NCBI GenBank assembly: GCA_021295735.1 | Contig: JAGWBU010000003.1 | Span: 1,630-65,629 of the forward strand | Origin: Candidatus Poribacteria bacterium | GTDB taxonomy: Bacteria; Poribacteria; WGA-4E; WGA-3G | Length of the DNA stretch: 64,000 nt | Reading direction: 5' to 3' | Part shown: piece by piece, positions 15,637 through 24,926 of the stretch | How the letters are laid out: each line of letters starts with the position of its first letter | Position numbering within the stretch: position 1 is the first letter of the stretch | The notes under the pieces: model-generated | Seen by the model: the letters and a program-made list of their open reading frames with translations, nothing else | Told to the model about the DNA's origin: nothing | The model's database searches: none | Made by a program: the position numbers and the translations under genes

Positions 15637-18630
15637 ATGCAGACATATACTGAAGAAAACTTTGAAGATCACATTGAAGCACACTTAAATCGGTCGGGCT
15701 ATCAGTCGTTACAATCTACTGACTATGATAAATCCCTCTGCCTGGTCCCCGATGAGACGTTAAAGTTTATTCAGATGACACAACTGCAGGAATATCAGAA
15801 ACTGGAACGACAACACGGAGGGAATACATCCGTTAAACTCCTTGAACGTACGAGCAGAGAGATTGAACGTCGTGGCGTGCTGGACGTGTTACGGAATGGC
15901 GTTAAGGATCGGGGTTGTCACTTTAAACTGGCATACCCACCACCATCAAGTGACATGAACCCCGAACATAAAGAATTCTACGATAAAAACCGATTCTCTC
16001 TGATTCGGCAGCTTCGGTATTCACAGCAGAACGAGAAATCGCTTGATATGGTGTTGTTTCTCAACGGTCTACCGTTAGTAACAATGGAACTAAAAAATAG
16101 CCTCACAGGACAGACGGTGGCAGATGCAGAGAAACAGTATCGGACAGATCGGGATCCGAGAGAGCCGTTGTTCAAATTCAAACGGTGTCTGGTTCATTTT
16201 GCGGTAGGTAACGAAAAGGTTTCCATGACAACCCAATTGCAGCGGGACAGGACAAAGTTCTTTCCGTATAACAAGGATATTGAAAACCCAGTGAACCGTA
16301 AAGGTCACAAGACTGCTTATCTGTGGGAGGACATTCTACAGCCTGATAACCTTATGGAGTTGATCAACAACTTTATCCATGAGCAAAAGGTCACAGAAAA
16401 GGTCTACGATCCCAACATTAAAATGGTAAAAGATGTGAAACACGACGTGCTTATCTTCCCGCGATACCATCAACTTGATGTGATTCGTAATTTGGAAAAG
16501 GCTATCAAGAAAGAGGAGGAAGGGCATAATTACCTCATCCAACATACCACAGGGAGCGGCAAATCAAACTCCATCGCGTGGTTAGCACATCTGCTAACAC
16601 ATCTTTACAGTGATAAGACACAGACAAAACGTATTTTTGACTCTGTCATTGTTGTAACTGATCGACGCGTGCTTGATAGGCAGCTGCAGGAGACGATCAA
16701 GCAGTCGGAGCAGGTTGAAGGAGTCGTTCATTCTGTTGATAAGAACTCGGCACAACTTAGGGAATACCTTGAATCTGGTAAGAACATCATTATCTCAACG
16801 ATTCAGAAGTTCAATGTAATAGCAGAGACGATCGGCGCGCTCAAAAGCAAGACCTTTGCAGTGATTATTGACGAAGTGCACTCCTCACAGACAGGTGAGT
16901 CCGCACGCAACCTCAGAGCCTCACTCTCAAGAGGAATTGAGCAAGAGGAAGAGATAGAAGATAATGACCCCGACGAGGTAGAATCAGATATTGATGCTAA
17001 AATTATTGCGGAGATGGAACAGCGTAGGATGCAGGATCATATCTCCTATTTCGGTTTCAGCGGCACACCGAAAAACAAGACTTTAGAACTGTTTGGACGA
17101 AAAAAGAAAGATGGCACATTTTTTCCATTCCACGTTTATCCGATGCACCAGAGCATCAGCGAAGGTTTTACACTGGACGTATTACAGAACTACACGACCT
17201 TTAAGCGGTATTTTCAACTCGTCAAAAGTGTTTCGGAGGATAAGGAGTACGAAAAGGCGCGTACACTTCGCACACTCACCAACCACGTTGACCTGCAACG
17301 CCACAGTATTGAGATGAAAACCAAGATAATGTTGGAACACTTCATCGAACACACAGCAAAAACGATACAAGGTAAGGGACGTGCAATGTTAATCACACCG
17401 TCCCGATTGCACTGTGTCAGATACAAGCAGGAGTTTGATAAACAGATGCGGAAAATGGCACTTCCTTACGGTTGTCTGGTGGCTTTCAGTGACACTGTGA
17501 CCGATAAAGATAACGAACAAGATCACACTGAAAACGGGATGAATGCGTTGCCTCCAGGGGTTAAGACAGAGGATGCATTCAAGGATCCACAGTATCGGAT
17601 TTTGATTGTCGCAAACAAATTTCAGACAGGGTATGATGAACCACTATTACAAACGATGTATGTTGATAAGAAATTAGAGGGGCTACAATGTGTCCAGACT
17701 CTGAGTCGACTAAACCGCGTCATGTCCGGTAAAACAGATGTGTTGGTGCTTGACTTTGTGAATGACCCAGAACAGGTACAAGAAGCGTTTCAACAATACT
17801 ATGGGACCACGACACTCGCGGAGGAGACGGATCCGAACAAGTTGTATGACCTACAGAGCCTTTTAGAAGGTTTTGACCTTTACGACGAGGAGACCATTGA
17901 GAAATTCTGCGGTATTTTTTATAGCAAGAATAAACCTGACGAATTGCTGCAGGGCATCCTTGATGGTGTTGTTGAGAAATGGTCCGAACGTGAAACAGAT
18001 GAAAGAGAGGAGTTTCGTTCTGCCCTACAAAGTTATATCCGACTCTACGGATACATCTCACAGTTGATTACCTTTAACGATGTGGCATGGGAAAAGTTGT
18101 ATATCTTTGGTCGCCACCTGAACAAAAAACTACCGAAGCGGGAACACTCGGACTTACAAGGTCTCCTTGAGTCTGTGGACTTGGATTCGTTTCGAGTGCA
18201 AAAGACCTATGAAAACCTAAACCTCTCCCTTGACCCACGGGATAGTGAGTTAGAAGGAATAAGCAGCGGTGTGGGTGCAATCAGGGAACCAGAACAGGAT
18301 TTCCTCTCCAATATCATTAACACCCTGAACGATGCCCATCAGACAAATTTTACAACAGAGGATAAGGTTGATATTGCAACTATTAACCAAAAGGTACAGG
18401 ATAACGAAGAACTACGACAGGTGATTGAGGGAGAAAATTCGGATAGCAATAAAGAGTATAAGTTCAATGAGGTGATTGATAAAATCTTATTGGAATTTGT
18501 AAATAGCAAGTTGGAACTCTATAGGAAATTATCTAAACAGTCAAATCCCGATGTCAACGCAGACCTTAAACGTCAACTCTATCAAGCCTATCGTGAGCAA
18601 TCGTCCGCCGCTGCGCAAAGGAACGATTAG
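15637..18630 (+). CDS. hsdR: Type I restriction endonuclease subunit HsdR
   Basis: Motor and nuclease subunit, 997 residues. The PD-(D/E)xK nuclease is N-terminal: Asp 137 in LDMVLFLNG and Glu 152-Leu-Lys 154 in VTMELKN. The SF2 helicase has Walker A TTGSGKS at 304-310, DEVH at about 412-415, FSGTPKNK (motif III region) and QTLSRLNR (motif VI region). A helical C-terminus probably docks to HsdM/HsdS. It is complete and in frame, so the system could be active. It starts 3 bases after hsdS. About 30 bases separate its end from aapQ, marking the right edge of the island. Confidence 0.94.
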   Translation: MQTYTEENFEDHIEAHLNRSGYQSLQSTDYDKSLCLVPDETLKFIQMTQLQEYQKLERQHGGNTSVKLLERTSREIERRGVLDVLRNGVKDRGCHFKLAYPPPSSDMNPEHKEFYDKNRFSLIRQLRYSQQNEKSLDMVLFLNGLPLVTMELKNSLTGQTVADAEKQYRTDRDPREPLFKFKRCLVHFAVGNEKVSMTTQLQRDRTKFFPYNKDIENPVNRKGHKTAYLWEDILQPDNLMELINNFIHEQKVTEKVYDPNIKMVKDVKHDVLIFPRYHQLDVIRNLEKAIKKEEEGHNYLIQHTTGSGKSNSIAWLAHLLTHLYSDKTQTKRIFDSVIVVTDRRVLDRQLQETIKQSEQVEGVVHSVDKNSAQLREYLESGKNIIISTIQKFNVIAETIGALKSKTFAVIIDEVHSSQTGESARNLRASLSRGIEQEEEIEDNDPDEVESDIDAKIIAEMEQRRMQDHISYFGFSGTPKNKTLELFGRKKKDGTFFPFHVYPMHQSISEGFTLDVLQNYTTFKRYFQLVKSVSEDKEYEKARTLRTLTNHVDLQRHSIEMKTKIMLEHFIEHTAKTIQGKGRAMLITPSRLHCVRYKQEFDKQMRKMALPYGCLVAFSDTVTDKDNEQDHTENGMNALPPGVKTEDAFKDPQYRILIVANKFQTGYDEPLLQTMYVDKKLEGLQCVQTLSRLNRVMSGKTDVLVLDFVNDPEQVQEAFQQYYGTTTLAEETDPNKLYDLQSLLEGFDLYDEETIEKFCGIFYSKNKPDELLQGILDGVVEKWSERETDEREEFRSALQSYIRLYGYISQLITFNDVAWEKLYIFGRHLNKKLPKREHSDLQGLLESVDLDSFRVQKTYENLNLSLDPRDSELEGISSGVGAIREPEQDFLSNIINTLNDAHQTNFTTEDKVDIATINQKVQDNEELRQVIEGENSDSNKEYKFNEVIDKILLEFVNSKLELYRKLSKQSNPDVNADLKRQLYQAYREQSSAAAQRND

Positions 18631-18661
18631 GGAATCTCAGTAAATGGAATCATCATAAACT

Positions 18662-19834
18662 ATGGCACAGATACCATCTCACACCCCCTTCTGGCGAGAT
18701 ATTCGCTTTATACGTGTACTATTACAAATACTTTTTCTGCTTGGTGTTTTGCTGTTAGCCGGGATTCTCTACACAAATATGCAAAGGGGTTTGAGAAATC
18801 TAAACTTAGAACTCAACCTCGATTTTCTCAGTAACGAAGCAGGATTCTACATCTCCGAAGGTATTGGATACGATCCATCAAACGCATACCAGAAAGCATT
18901 TTGGGTTGGCATACTGAACACAATAAAGGTAAGCTTGATAGGAATCGTATGTGCGACAGTATTAGGACTCTTTTTCGGTATCGCACGGTTATCAAGCAAC
19001 TGGTTAATTCGCAACATCGCAACTGCTTATGTTGAAGTTTTCCGTAATATTCCACTCCTACTCCAGATTCTGTTTTGGTATACTGCAGTCATAATCGGTC
19101 AGCTTCCTCAAGTCCACGATAGCATATCACTTCCGGGGTCAATATACATTAACAATCGCGGTATATATTTACCTGCACTTGAACCAACACCAGGTCTGAA
19201 AATTTGGCTCATTTTTATCTGTATTGGCATTCTCATAGGAGGGGTTCTATTTGTGTTGCAGTGGCGGAAACTACAACGGTTGGACCGGCCCGGTTTTCCA
19301 GCAAAATGGGCACTCCCTGTTTTTATTATAGTCGCAATCTGTGGATGGTTTCTCACACCGGAGAATCCTTTTAAATTAAACTTACCAGAATTGGGACGTT
19401 TTAACTATCAAGGTGGATTCCGTTTTTCTTCAGAGTTTTCTGCACTTCTCATCGGACTCTCAGTGTATACAGGCGCATATATTGCAGAAATCGTCCGAAG
19501 TGGGCTACAAGCAGTCGCGAAGGGACAGCGGGAAGCCGCGGGAGCAGTCGGCTTAAATCAACGGCAGACACTTAGACTCATCGTTCTTCCACAAGCAATC
19601 CCCATCATTGTGCCACCACTTACGAGCCAGTACCTAAACCTCGCGAAAAACTCGAGTTTAGCTGTGGCAATCGGTTTTCCAGACGTGTTTAGCATCGGAA
19701 ATACGATGATGTCTCATACAGGACAATCAATCCCAGTTTTCGCTATGATTATGGTGAGTTATCTGATCATGAGTCTGACAACTTCCGCTGCGATGAATTG
19801 GTATAACAAATGGATTAACAGGATGAAGAAATAG
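18662..19834 (+). CDS. aapQ: Amino-acid ABC transporter permease (AapQ-like)
   Basis: Inner-membrane permease of 390 residues. An N-terminal membrane segment (about 13-40) is followed by NLNLELNLDFLSNEAGF, typical of AapQ, then the HisM-type core with several membrane helices. The ATPase-coupling EAA loop is REAAGAVGLNQRQTLRLIVLPQA. The long insertion between the first helices, with a hydrophobic stretch near IWLIFICIGILIGGVLFVL, is normal for this subfamily. It works with AapM, AapP and the binding protein AapJ. The binding-protein gene is 9.5 kb upstream, beyond the restriction-modification island. Confidence 0.88.
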   Translation: MAQIPSHTPFWRDIRFIRVLLQILFLLGVLLLAGILYTNMQRGLRNLNLELNLDFLSNEAGFYISEGIGYDPSNAYQKAFWVGILNTIKVSLIGIVCATVLGLFFGIARLSSNWLIRNIATAYVEVFRNIPLLLQILFWYTAVIIGQLPQVHDSISLPGSIYINNRGIYLPALEPTPGLKIWLIFICIGILIGGVLFVLQWRKLQRLDRPGFPAKWALPVFIIVAICGWFLTPENPFKLNLPELGRFNYQGGFRFSSEFSALLIGLSVYTGAYIAEIVRSGLQAVAKGQREAAGAVGLNQRQTLRLIVLPQAIPIIVPPLTSQYLNLAKNSSLAVAIGFPDVFSIGNTMMSHTGQSIPVFAMIMVSYLIMSLTTSAAMNWYNKWINRMKK

Positions 19835-19858
19835 TACTATGTCCATCAATATTGTAGT

Positions 19859-19996
19859 TTGGGTAGAGCGCAGCGAAACCCATAGGCGTCAATTTAGTGG
19901 GTGCATGCCCGTCACACATTGTAGGGCGGGGTCTCTGTGCCCCGCCGATATTTGGCACATCCCAAGCAACGGGCGGGCACAGAGACCCGCCCCTAC
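19859..19996 (+). repeat. Dispersed repeat with long foldback
   Basis: Starts with GGGTAGAGCGCAGCGAAACC and CCATAGGCGTCAATTTA, like the element at 4774. The core at 19921-19996 is a foldback: GGGCGGGGTCTCTGTGCCCC on the left and GGGCGGGCACAGAGACCCGC on the right around a loop of about 24 bases. In RNA this would make a very stable hairpin within the aapQ-aapM gap. No right-hand inverted end was seen. Confidence 0.65.
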
Positions 19997-20124
19997 AATA
20001 GGAGTGAGGGGTGGATAAGATAGAACGAAATCTAACAAAATCAGATTTATGAGATACGTTCTAGTTTGCTATCAAACTATGTATAAAAATTTCAACAACA
20101 TCACATCGTGGAAAATTAAAAACT

Positions 20125-21288
20125 ATGGAACAAATTAAACCGCCAACCCTCACAAAAGGCCCAGTAGGATGGCTTAAAGAAAACTTATTCAACACATGGT
20201 ATAACGTCCTGCTAACTGGCATTGCACTTGTGTTGCTATTTTTAGGTTTTAAGGGTTTTCTAACGTGGGCATTCACAGAAGCGAAGTGGAACGTAATCCC
20301 GGCAAACCTACAACTTTTTGCTGTAGGGTCTTATCCAAGGGATCAGATATGGCGCGTCTGGTCGGTGATTTATGTTTTAGCCGTGCTGATAGGGTTAAGT
20401 GCTGGAATCTGGGGCAGTTTAGTCCGTCGTTTTGCCTTTATACTTGGTGGCGTTTTTTTCTTATGTGCCGTTATCCCATTTGAACTGTCAACGCGCGGAT
20501 TGTTTTTGGGTGCCGTTGCAGTAATAGGAGGCGCTCTCTTTCTGGGACGAGGCAGGAAAAACTTGCGTCGATGGATCTTGGCAGGATGGCTTCTCTCCTT
20601 CCCTGTAATAATGATGCTACTACGTGGGTTCGGTGAAAACGCTGTGCTGACAAGCAATTGGGGTGGACTCCTCCTTACACTCATTCTTGCAGTTGTAGGA
20701 ATTGTCGTCTCCTTCCCACTGGGCGTGTTTTTAGCACTCTGCAGACAAAGTAAACTGCCTGCTATCCGATGGATTTCAACAACTTATATTGAGACAGTTC
20801 GCGGTGTGCCGTTGATAACTATCTTATTCATGGGAAGTATATTAATTCCCATCTTTATTCCGGATTTTAATATAAACCAAGTTTTACGGATGATGATAGG
20901 AATCACCTTGTTCTCCGCAGCATACATGGCTGAAAACGTCCGTGGCGGACTTCAGGCAATCCCCACCGGTCAATATGAGGCTGCGCAAGCTGTCGGACTC
21001 AATTATGTCCAGACCATGCTGTTTATCGTCTTACCACAAGCACTCCGATCCGTCATTCCAGCAATTGTTGGACAATTTATCGCGCTTTTTAAGGATACTT
21101 CCTTAGTCGCTATCATCGGACTTGTGGATCTGTTAGGTGTCGCGAAAAGTGTCATCGCAGACCCCAATTGGCTCGGGCTTCAAGCAGAAGTATATCTGTT
21201 CGCAGCAATTATCTATTTTGTCTTCAGTTATACAATGTCCTATTTCAGCCAAGAAGTTGAAACTACGCTTGGGGTTGGACAAAATTAA
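20125..21288 (+). CDS. aapM: Amino-acid ABC transporter permease (AapM-like)
   Basis: Second permease subunit, 387 residues. N-terminal WLKENLFNTWYNVLLTGIAL is characteristic of AapM. Hydrophobic segments follow at about 30-48, 78-95, 103-118 and 150-170, then the HisM core with the coupling loop YEAAQAVGLNYVQTMLFIVLPQA. It forms a heterodimer with AapQ. It is separated from aapQ by about 290 bases of repeat and from aapP by a repeat element that duplicates its last 18 bases (GVGQN plus stop). Its own expression may therefore depend on a local promoter. Confidence 0.88.
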   Translation: MEQIKPPTLTKGPVGWLKENLFNTWYNVLLTGIALVLLFLGFKGFLTWAFTEAKWNVIPANLQLFAVGSYPRDQIWRVWSVIYVLAVLIGLSAGIWGSLVRRFAFILGGVFFLCAVIPFELSTRGLFLGAVAVIGGALFLGRGRKNLRRWILAGWLLSFPVIMMLLRGFGENAVLTSNWGGLLLTLILAVVGIVVSFPLGVFLALCRQSKLPAIRWISTTYIETVRGVPLITILFMGSILIPIFIPDFNINQVLRMMIGITLFSAAYMAENVRGGLQAIPTGQYEAAQAVGLNYVQTMLFIVLPQALRSVIPAIVGQFIALFKDTSLVAIIGLVDLLGVAKSVIADPNWLGLQAEVYLFAAIIYFVFSYTMSYFSQEVETTLGVGQN

Positions 21289-21729
21289 CCTATAAGCGTC
21301 AATTTAATGCCTGATTTTCTTGTGGGAGGGCTTTCTAAGCCCGATTTATTACCCAAAGGTAGGCGCGTTTTGTCCACGCGCTGAGAACTCTGAATTCTGC
21401 TGAAAATTACATCATTTGAGTCATAATTATTGGAAAAACCGTGAAAATTGCGTAGCGCAATTTATTGCGCCTCTTTCTCTTTTCAGAACCAAGGATTACA
21501 CGGATTAGAGGATTGTGATTGATTAGGTTTCTTTGTAGCGGCCAATTTTAGTTTGCGCATACACAATCCAGCACAAACTAAAAGTTTATGCTACAGAGGA
21601 AACATCTGATGAAAAATAATCCTGGAAATCCCGTAATCCTGATAATCCTGGTTCAGAACAATCCGAGATTCAGACAAGAAAACGGATGCATCTTCTTAAA
21701 TTGACACTTATGGGTTGGACAAAATTAAC
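21272..21729 (+). repeat. Insertion-like repeat flanked by 18-base direct repeats
   Basis: GGGTTGGACAAAATTAAC occurs at 21272-21289, as the end of aapM, and again at 21712-21729. Just inside are the inverted ends CTATAAGCGTCAATTTAA at 21290-21307 and TTAAATTGACACTTATGG at 21696-21713. The 422-base interior has no gene. The structure resembles a non-autonomous element with an unusually long target duplication, splitting aapM from aapP. Confidence 0.65.
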
Positions 21730-21759
21730 ACTTTCAAATAAAGTTAAGGAACGGACACA

Positions 21760-22521
21760 ATGAACAATCTTGAAAATGGCACGAATGAACCCATCATTAT
21801 TTGTGAAGACATACATAAATGGTATGACGATTTCCATGTGCTCAAAGGAATTACAACCTCTTTCCAAAAAGGTGAAAAAGCGGTAATATGTGGGCCCTCC
21901 GGATCCGGAAAATCCACTTTTATTAGGACAATCAATCGTCTTGAAGAACATCAACAGGGAAAAATCATCGTTGAAGGTATTGAACTTACCAATGACCTAC
22001 GAAACATCAATCGTATCCGTCAGGAAGTCGGTATGGTCTTTCAACAATTCAATCTGTTTCCACACCTGACGAACCTACAGAATATAACTTTAGGTCCTAT
22101 TAGAGTAAGAAAAATGACAAAAAGCGAGGCAAAGTCTGAGGCTTTAGCGCTATTGGAACGGATGGATATTGCTGATCAAGCCGAAAAATATCCTTCGGAG
22201 ATTTCGGGTGGACAGCAGCAGCGTGTCGCAATCGCAAGAGCATTGGCAATGGAACCAAAAATCATGCTGTTTGATGAACCGACCAGTGCGCTTGACCCAG
22301 AAATGATTACAGAAGTTTTAGACGTAATGCGTGAACTTGCACATTCAGGCATGACAATGCTTGTTGTTACGCATGAGATGGGATTTGCGCGCGAAGTCGC
22401 TGACCGAATTCTTTTTTTTGACGAAGGGATGATTGTGGAGGATGCAGCACCTGCAGATTTCTTTGATAATCCACAGCATGAACGTACAAAACTTTTTATC
22501 TCGCAAACACTGCAACATTAG
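21760..22521 (+). CDS. aapP: Amino-acid ABC transporter ATP-binding protein (AapP-like)
   Basis: ATPase subunit of 253 residues that powers uptake through AapQ/AapM. Walker [10 protein letters not shown] is at about 46-54, the Q-loop at [11 protein letters not shown], the signature [16 protein letters not shown], Walker [15 protein letters not shown] and the switch His in VVTHEMGFA. All are intact and the length is normal for GlnQ/HisP-type proteins. The ATG has GGAAC-like weak pairing upstream. It comes after the 458-base repeat that separates it from aapM. Confidence 0.92.
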   Translation: MNNLENGTNEPIIICEDIHKWYDDFHVLKGITTSFQKGEKAVICGPSGSGKSTFIRTINRLEEHQQGKIIVEGIELTNDLRNINRIRQEVGMVFQQFNLFPHLTNLQNITLGPIRVRKMTKSEAKSEALALLERMDIADQAEKYPSEISGGQQQRVAIARALAMEPKIMLFDEPTSALDPEMITEVLDVMRELAHSGMTMLVVTHEMGFAREVADRILFFDEGMIVEDAAPADFFDNPQHERTKLFISQTLQH

Positions 22522-22537
22522 GATATTGGTATGGAAT

Positions 22538-22744
22538 TTGATCAATGAAAAAGAATATGATTTTTCAAAAGGTGAACGTGGTAAATTCTACAATGAAGAA
22601 GCCGTTTTTCAAACGCCTATCTATCTTGAGAAAAATGTTGATGACTTTATGCAGTATCTCGCTGATGTCAAGGGGAAAGACGTTGGCGAACTTGTAAATG
22701 AATTACTACGTCACAACATTCAATTGATTCAAAGAATCCAATAA
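22538..22744 (+). CDS. Small antitoxin-like hypothetical protein
   Basis: About 68 residues with the phrases EYDFSKGERGKFYNEEAVFQTPIYLEKNV and a C-terminal helix GELVNELLRHNIQLI. This layout recurs in small presumed antitoxins next to toxin genes; the N-terminal KG-RGKF motif is their hallmark as I remember it, and a ribbon-helix-helix-like end is possible. The start is uncertain: TTG 22538 and TTG 22526 are in frame and no ATG is available outside the aapP gene. No toxin gene follows directly, so it may be an orphan. Confidence 0.5.
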   Translation: MINEKEYDFSKGERGKFYNEEAVFQTPIYLEKNVDDFMQYLADVKGKDVGELVNELLRHNIQLIQRIQ

Positions 22745-22804
22745 AAACAGATTTATTGTCTCATCAGACACAAACAAATTTGTTTACATCTTGAGACATA
22801 TCAG

Positions 22805-23161
22805 TTAGTAAGCAGTTTGCAGAAGCATAATCGGAATCGTTTCTGAAATTGATGGTGTATAAGATGATAGCAGAAGCACGTTGCTGACTGGGGGACGCTT
22901 GAGAACATCTATAACAATGTCTTGCAGATCGTCAGTCAATTCGGATAAACCTGTGAGTGGAAAACTCCGAGGCCCTATGTCAGTCTTCTGAGCAAGTAAG
23001 GAATATTCCAAAAAAGTCATCCCAACAGCTCTACGTTCCTGCTTGTTAAGTCGGAGCAATATGTGGGGTGTCAACTCAATACCTGTTGCTTGTTCACCGG
23101 GGGCAAAGGAGATATAGAGTGTATCGCTTACTTCATCGTAGTTATAAATTGGTTGGTTCAT
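22805..23161 (-). CDS. DUF2283 domain protein
   Basis: A 118-residue protein whose N-terminal half shows the DUF2283 pattern, YDEVSDTLYISFAPGEQATGIELTPHILLRLN, followed by AVGMTFLEYSLL. The function is unknown, but DUF2283 genes are commonly found beside small toxin-like genes. Here a frameshifted gene of that type ends 10 bases upstream on the same strand (23171-23475), consistent with a toxin-antitoxin-like pair. The C-terminal extension beyond the domain (LTDDLQDIVIDVLKRPP and on) is of unknown role. Confidence 0.7.
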   Translation of the reverse strand: MNQPIYNYDEVSDTLYISFAPGEQATGIELTPHILLRLNKQERRAVGMTFLEYSLLAQKTDIGPRSFPLTGLSELTDDLQDIVIDVLKRPPVSNVLLLSSYTPSISETIPIMLLQTAY

Positions 23162-23170
23162 TGCTGTTTT

Positions 23171-23475
23171 TCACCTTATCTGTTTTTGGTAAGCTGTGAC
23201 AATGTAGTTATTTGAAATAGGTTTGCCATCCGAATTTTCATGATACCTGAACAGGACGATTGCAATTATGTGAGTATTATCTACTGGTAAGTCATTAAAG
23301 GTGTTACATAACGATATTTTTGTGGGTTCAACGAATCTTGTGATCTTGTTCCGTGGCGAATTGTCACCTTTAGATGCTCCTCATAATTAGTCATCTCTGG
23401 GTGGTTAATTGAAGCAATAATATGCTGCCAGCGTTCATGTGTTAGATAAATTTCATTTCTATAAACTGGACACAT
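23171..23475 (-). pseudogene. Small toxin-like protein gene, frameshifted
   Basis: The first frame encodes MCPVYRNEIYLTHERWQHII, then HPEMTNYEEHLKVTIRHG and NPQKYRYVTPL before a premature stop at about 23281. The neighbouring frame continues with PVDNTHIIAIVLFRYHENSD and ends NNYIVTAYQKQIR at 23171, a C-terminus typical of this small family as I recall it. A one-base loss near 23285 would restore a protein of about 100 residues. It sits directly upstream of the DUF2283 gene, its likely partner. ATG 23475 is the probable start; an in-frame TTG at 23514 adds a hydrophobic stretch unlikely to be translated. Confidence 0.55.
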
Positions 23476-23556
23476 AGAAGAAAAGAAAAAAGTCACTGAA
23501 CCAATACAACGCAATTTCCCTGGTTCAAGAACAGACTTTTTGTAGAATAATCTATT

Positions 23557-23703
23557 TCATTGAAAAAGCAGAAATAAAAAGAGAATAACAAGAATCAGAC
23601 AGATAGCACCAAAAACGCCACAACAGCCGCGCTCTGTATAGCCTATTACTACTAAAGCCACAAAGAACATTACTACTAAAATAAACGCTAATAATTCAAC
23701 CAC
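23557..23703 (-). CDS. Small double-spanning membrane protein
   Basis: Forty-eight residues, almost all hydrophobic: two membrane segments (about 2-19 and 28-47) separated by GYTERGCCGVFGAI with a vicinal cysteine pair. The GTG at 23703 was chosen because AAAGGAGGT ends 9 bases upstream, a near-perfect ribosome-binding site. Function unknown; small proteins of this kind can be stress-response membrane peptides. It lies alone between the toxin-like pseudogene and the divergent SDR gene. Confidence 0.6.
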   Translation of the reverse strand: MVELLAFILVVMFFVALVVIGYTERGCCGVFGAICLILVILFLFLLFQ

Positions 23704-23991
23704 AAGATTTGACCTCCTTTTTATATTGACCTCAACATCGCCCACAATATATCGGCATAGCACTTGTCGCACATAAAACAGGTAAGGCAGTGAAGACAGA
23801 GTTGAGAAAAAAGAGAAGAAGAATGCAAACCACCAGGGCGAAGTGTCCCTTTAACCCACCTGCATCCATCATGCGTTGTCCAGCGGATGCCAGGTGATGT
23901 CATGAGACTCTCTTTAGATGTTTAAAGACTCGCTTCAATTTGCTTTTTATTTTACCATACAAAGTAGGAAAAAGGATATGAAAAACACATC

Positions 23992-24750
23992 ATGCGGTTA
24001 AAAGATAAAATAGCCATTGTCACAGGAGCAGGACGCGGTATCGGTAGAGCAATAGCCATTCGATTTGCCGAAGAGGGAGCTAAAGTTGTCGTTGATGATG
24101 TGAACGATGCCATCGGAACCGCCACCGTTTCTGCTATCACCGATACAGGCGGCGAAGCACTATTCGTTAACGCTGATGTCTCTGATGCTGCAGATGCAGA
24201 AAAACTCATAACTAAGGCTGTCAATGTTTATGGAACAGTTGATATACTCGTAAACAACGCTATCTGTTCTACAGAAGATGTCCTAAACAATAACTGGGAA
24301 GCAAACTTAGCGGTTGCACTTCAAGGCACAAGCCATTGTAGTAACGCTGTTATACCAACTATGCAACAGAGAGGCGGTGGTAGTATTGTCAACATCGCAT
24401 CAGTCAACGGTCTCATTGGGCTGCAGGGAATTCACGCGTATTCTGCCGCGAAAGGTGGTGTAATTGCCTTGACCCGCTCTATGGCAGTTGCACACGGTAA
24501 GGACAATATTCGTATCAACTGCATCTGCCCGGGCACTGTGCAAACCGAAGTCTGGGAACCAATGATTGAACGAAATCCGCGTATATTAGATGAAATTACA
24601 CCGTGGTATCCGTTGGGACGTATCGGGAAACCAGTGGACATCGCAAATGCAGCGCTTTTCCTTGCATCCGATGAGGCAAGTTTTGCAACAGGGGCAGTTT
24701 TCGTTATTGATGGTGGATTGACTGCTGGCAACCATCAGTTTCCGATTTAG
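23992..24750 (+). CDS. SDR family oxidoreductase
   Basis: Classical short-chain dehydrogenase of 252 residues. The nucleotide-binding motif TGAGRGIG is at about 11-18, NNA at about 88-90, the catalytic Ser in NIASVNG and Tyr-x-x-x-Lys in YSAAKGG. The C-terminal FVIDGGLTAG is usual. Probably NAD(P)-dependent oxidation or reduction of a sugar, alcohol or ketone; the substrate is not readable. The Asp-Asp after the second strand (VVDDVND) hints at NAD preference. It precedes a PhyH gene by about 180 bases containing a repeat fragment. Confidence 0.9.
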   Translation: MRLKDKIAIVTGAGRGIGRAIAIRFAEEGAKVVVDDVNDAIGTATVSAITDTGGEALFVNADVSDAADAEKLITKAVNVYGTVDILVNNAICSTEDVLNNNWEANLAVALQGTSHCSNAVIPTMQQRGGGSIVNIASVNGLIGLQGIHAYSAAKGGVIALTRSMAVAHGKDNIRINCICPGTVQTEVWEPMIERNPRILDEITPWYPLGRIGKPVDIANAALFLASDEASFATGAVFVIDGGLTAGNHQFPI

Positions 24751-24926
24751 ATGGTGGTTTAAAGGTAGTAGACACGCTCCGCGTGCCGTAACAAATACAA
24801 AAAGGGGCAATGAATTGCGCGACTACAAACGGCGCCACTATAAAATGAAGAAACACAGGAAATTTGCTACAGTCTACAGTGTTATGCTAAGCAATTATAA
24901 ACATCAAATTCACAAGGAGAAACCCA

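Noticed and set aside
19921-19996. The foldback as a riboswitch or structured RNA gene
   Set aside because: The same sequence occurs in unrelated intergenic places (4835, 59935), as expected of a dispersed repeat, and has no conserved multi-stem junction.
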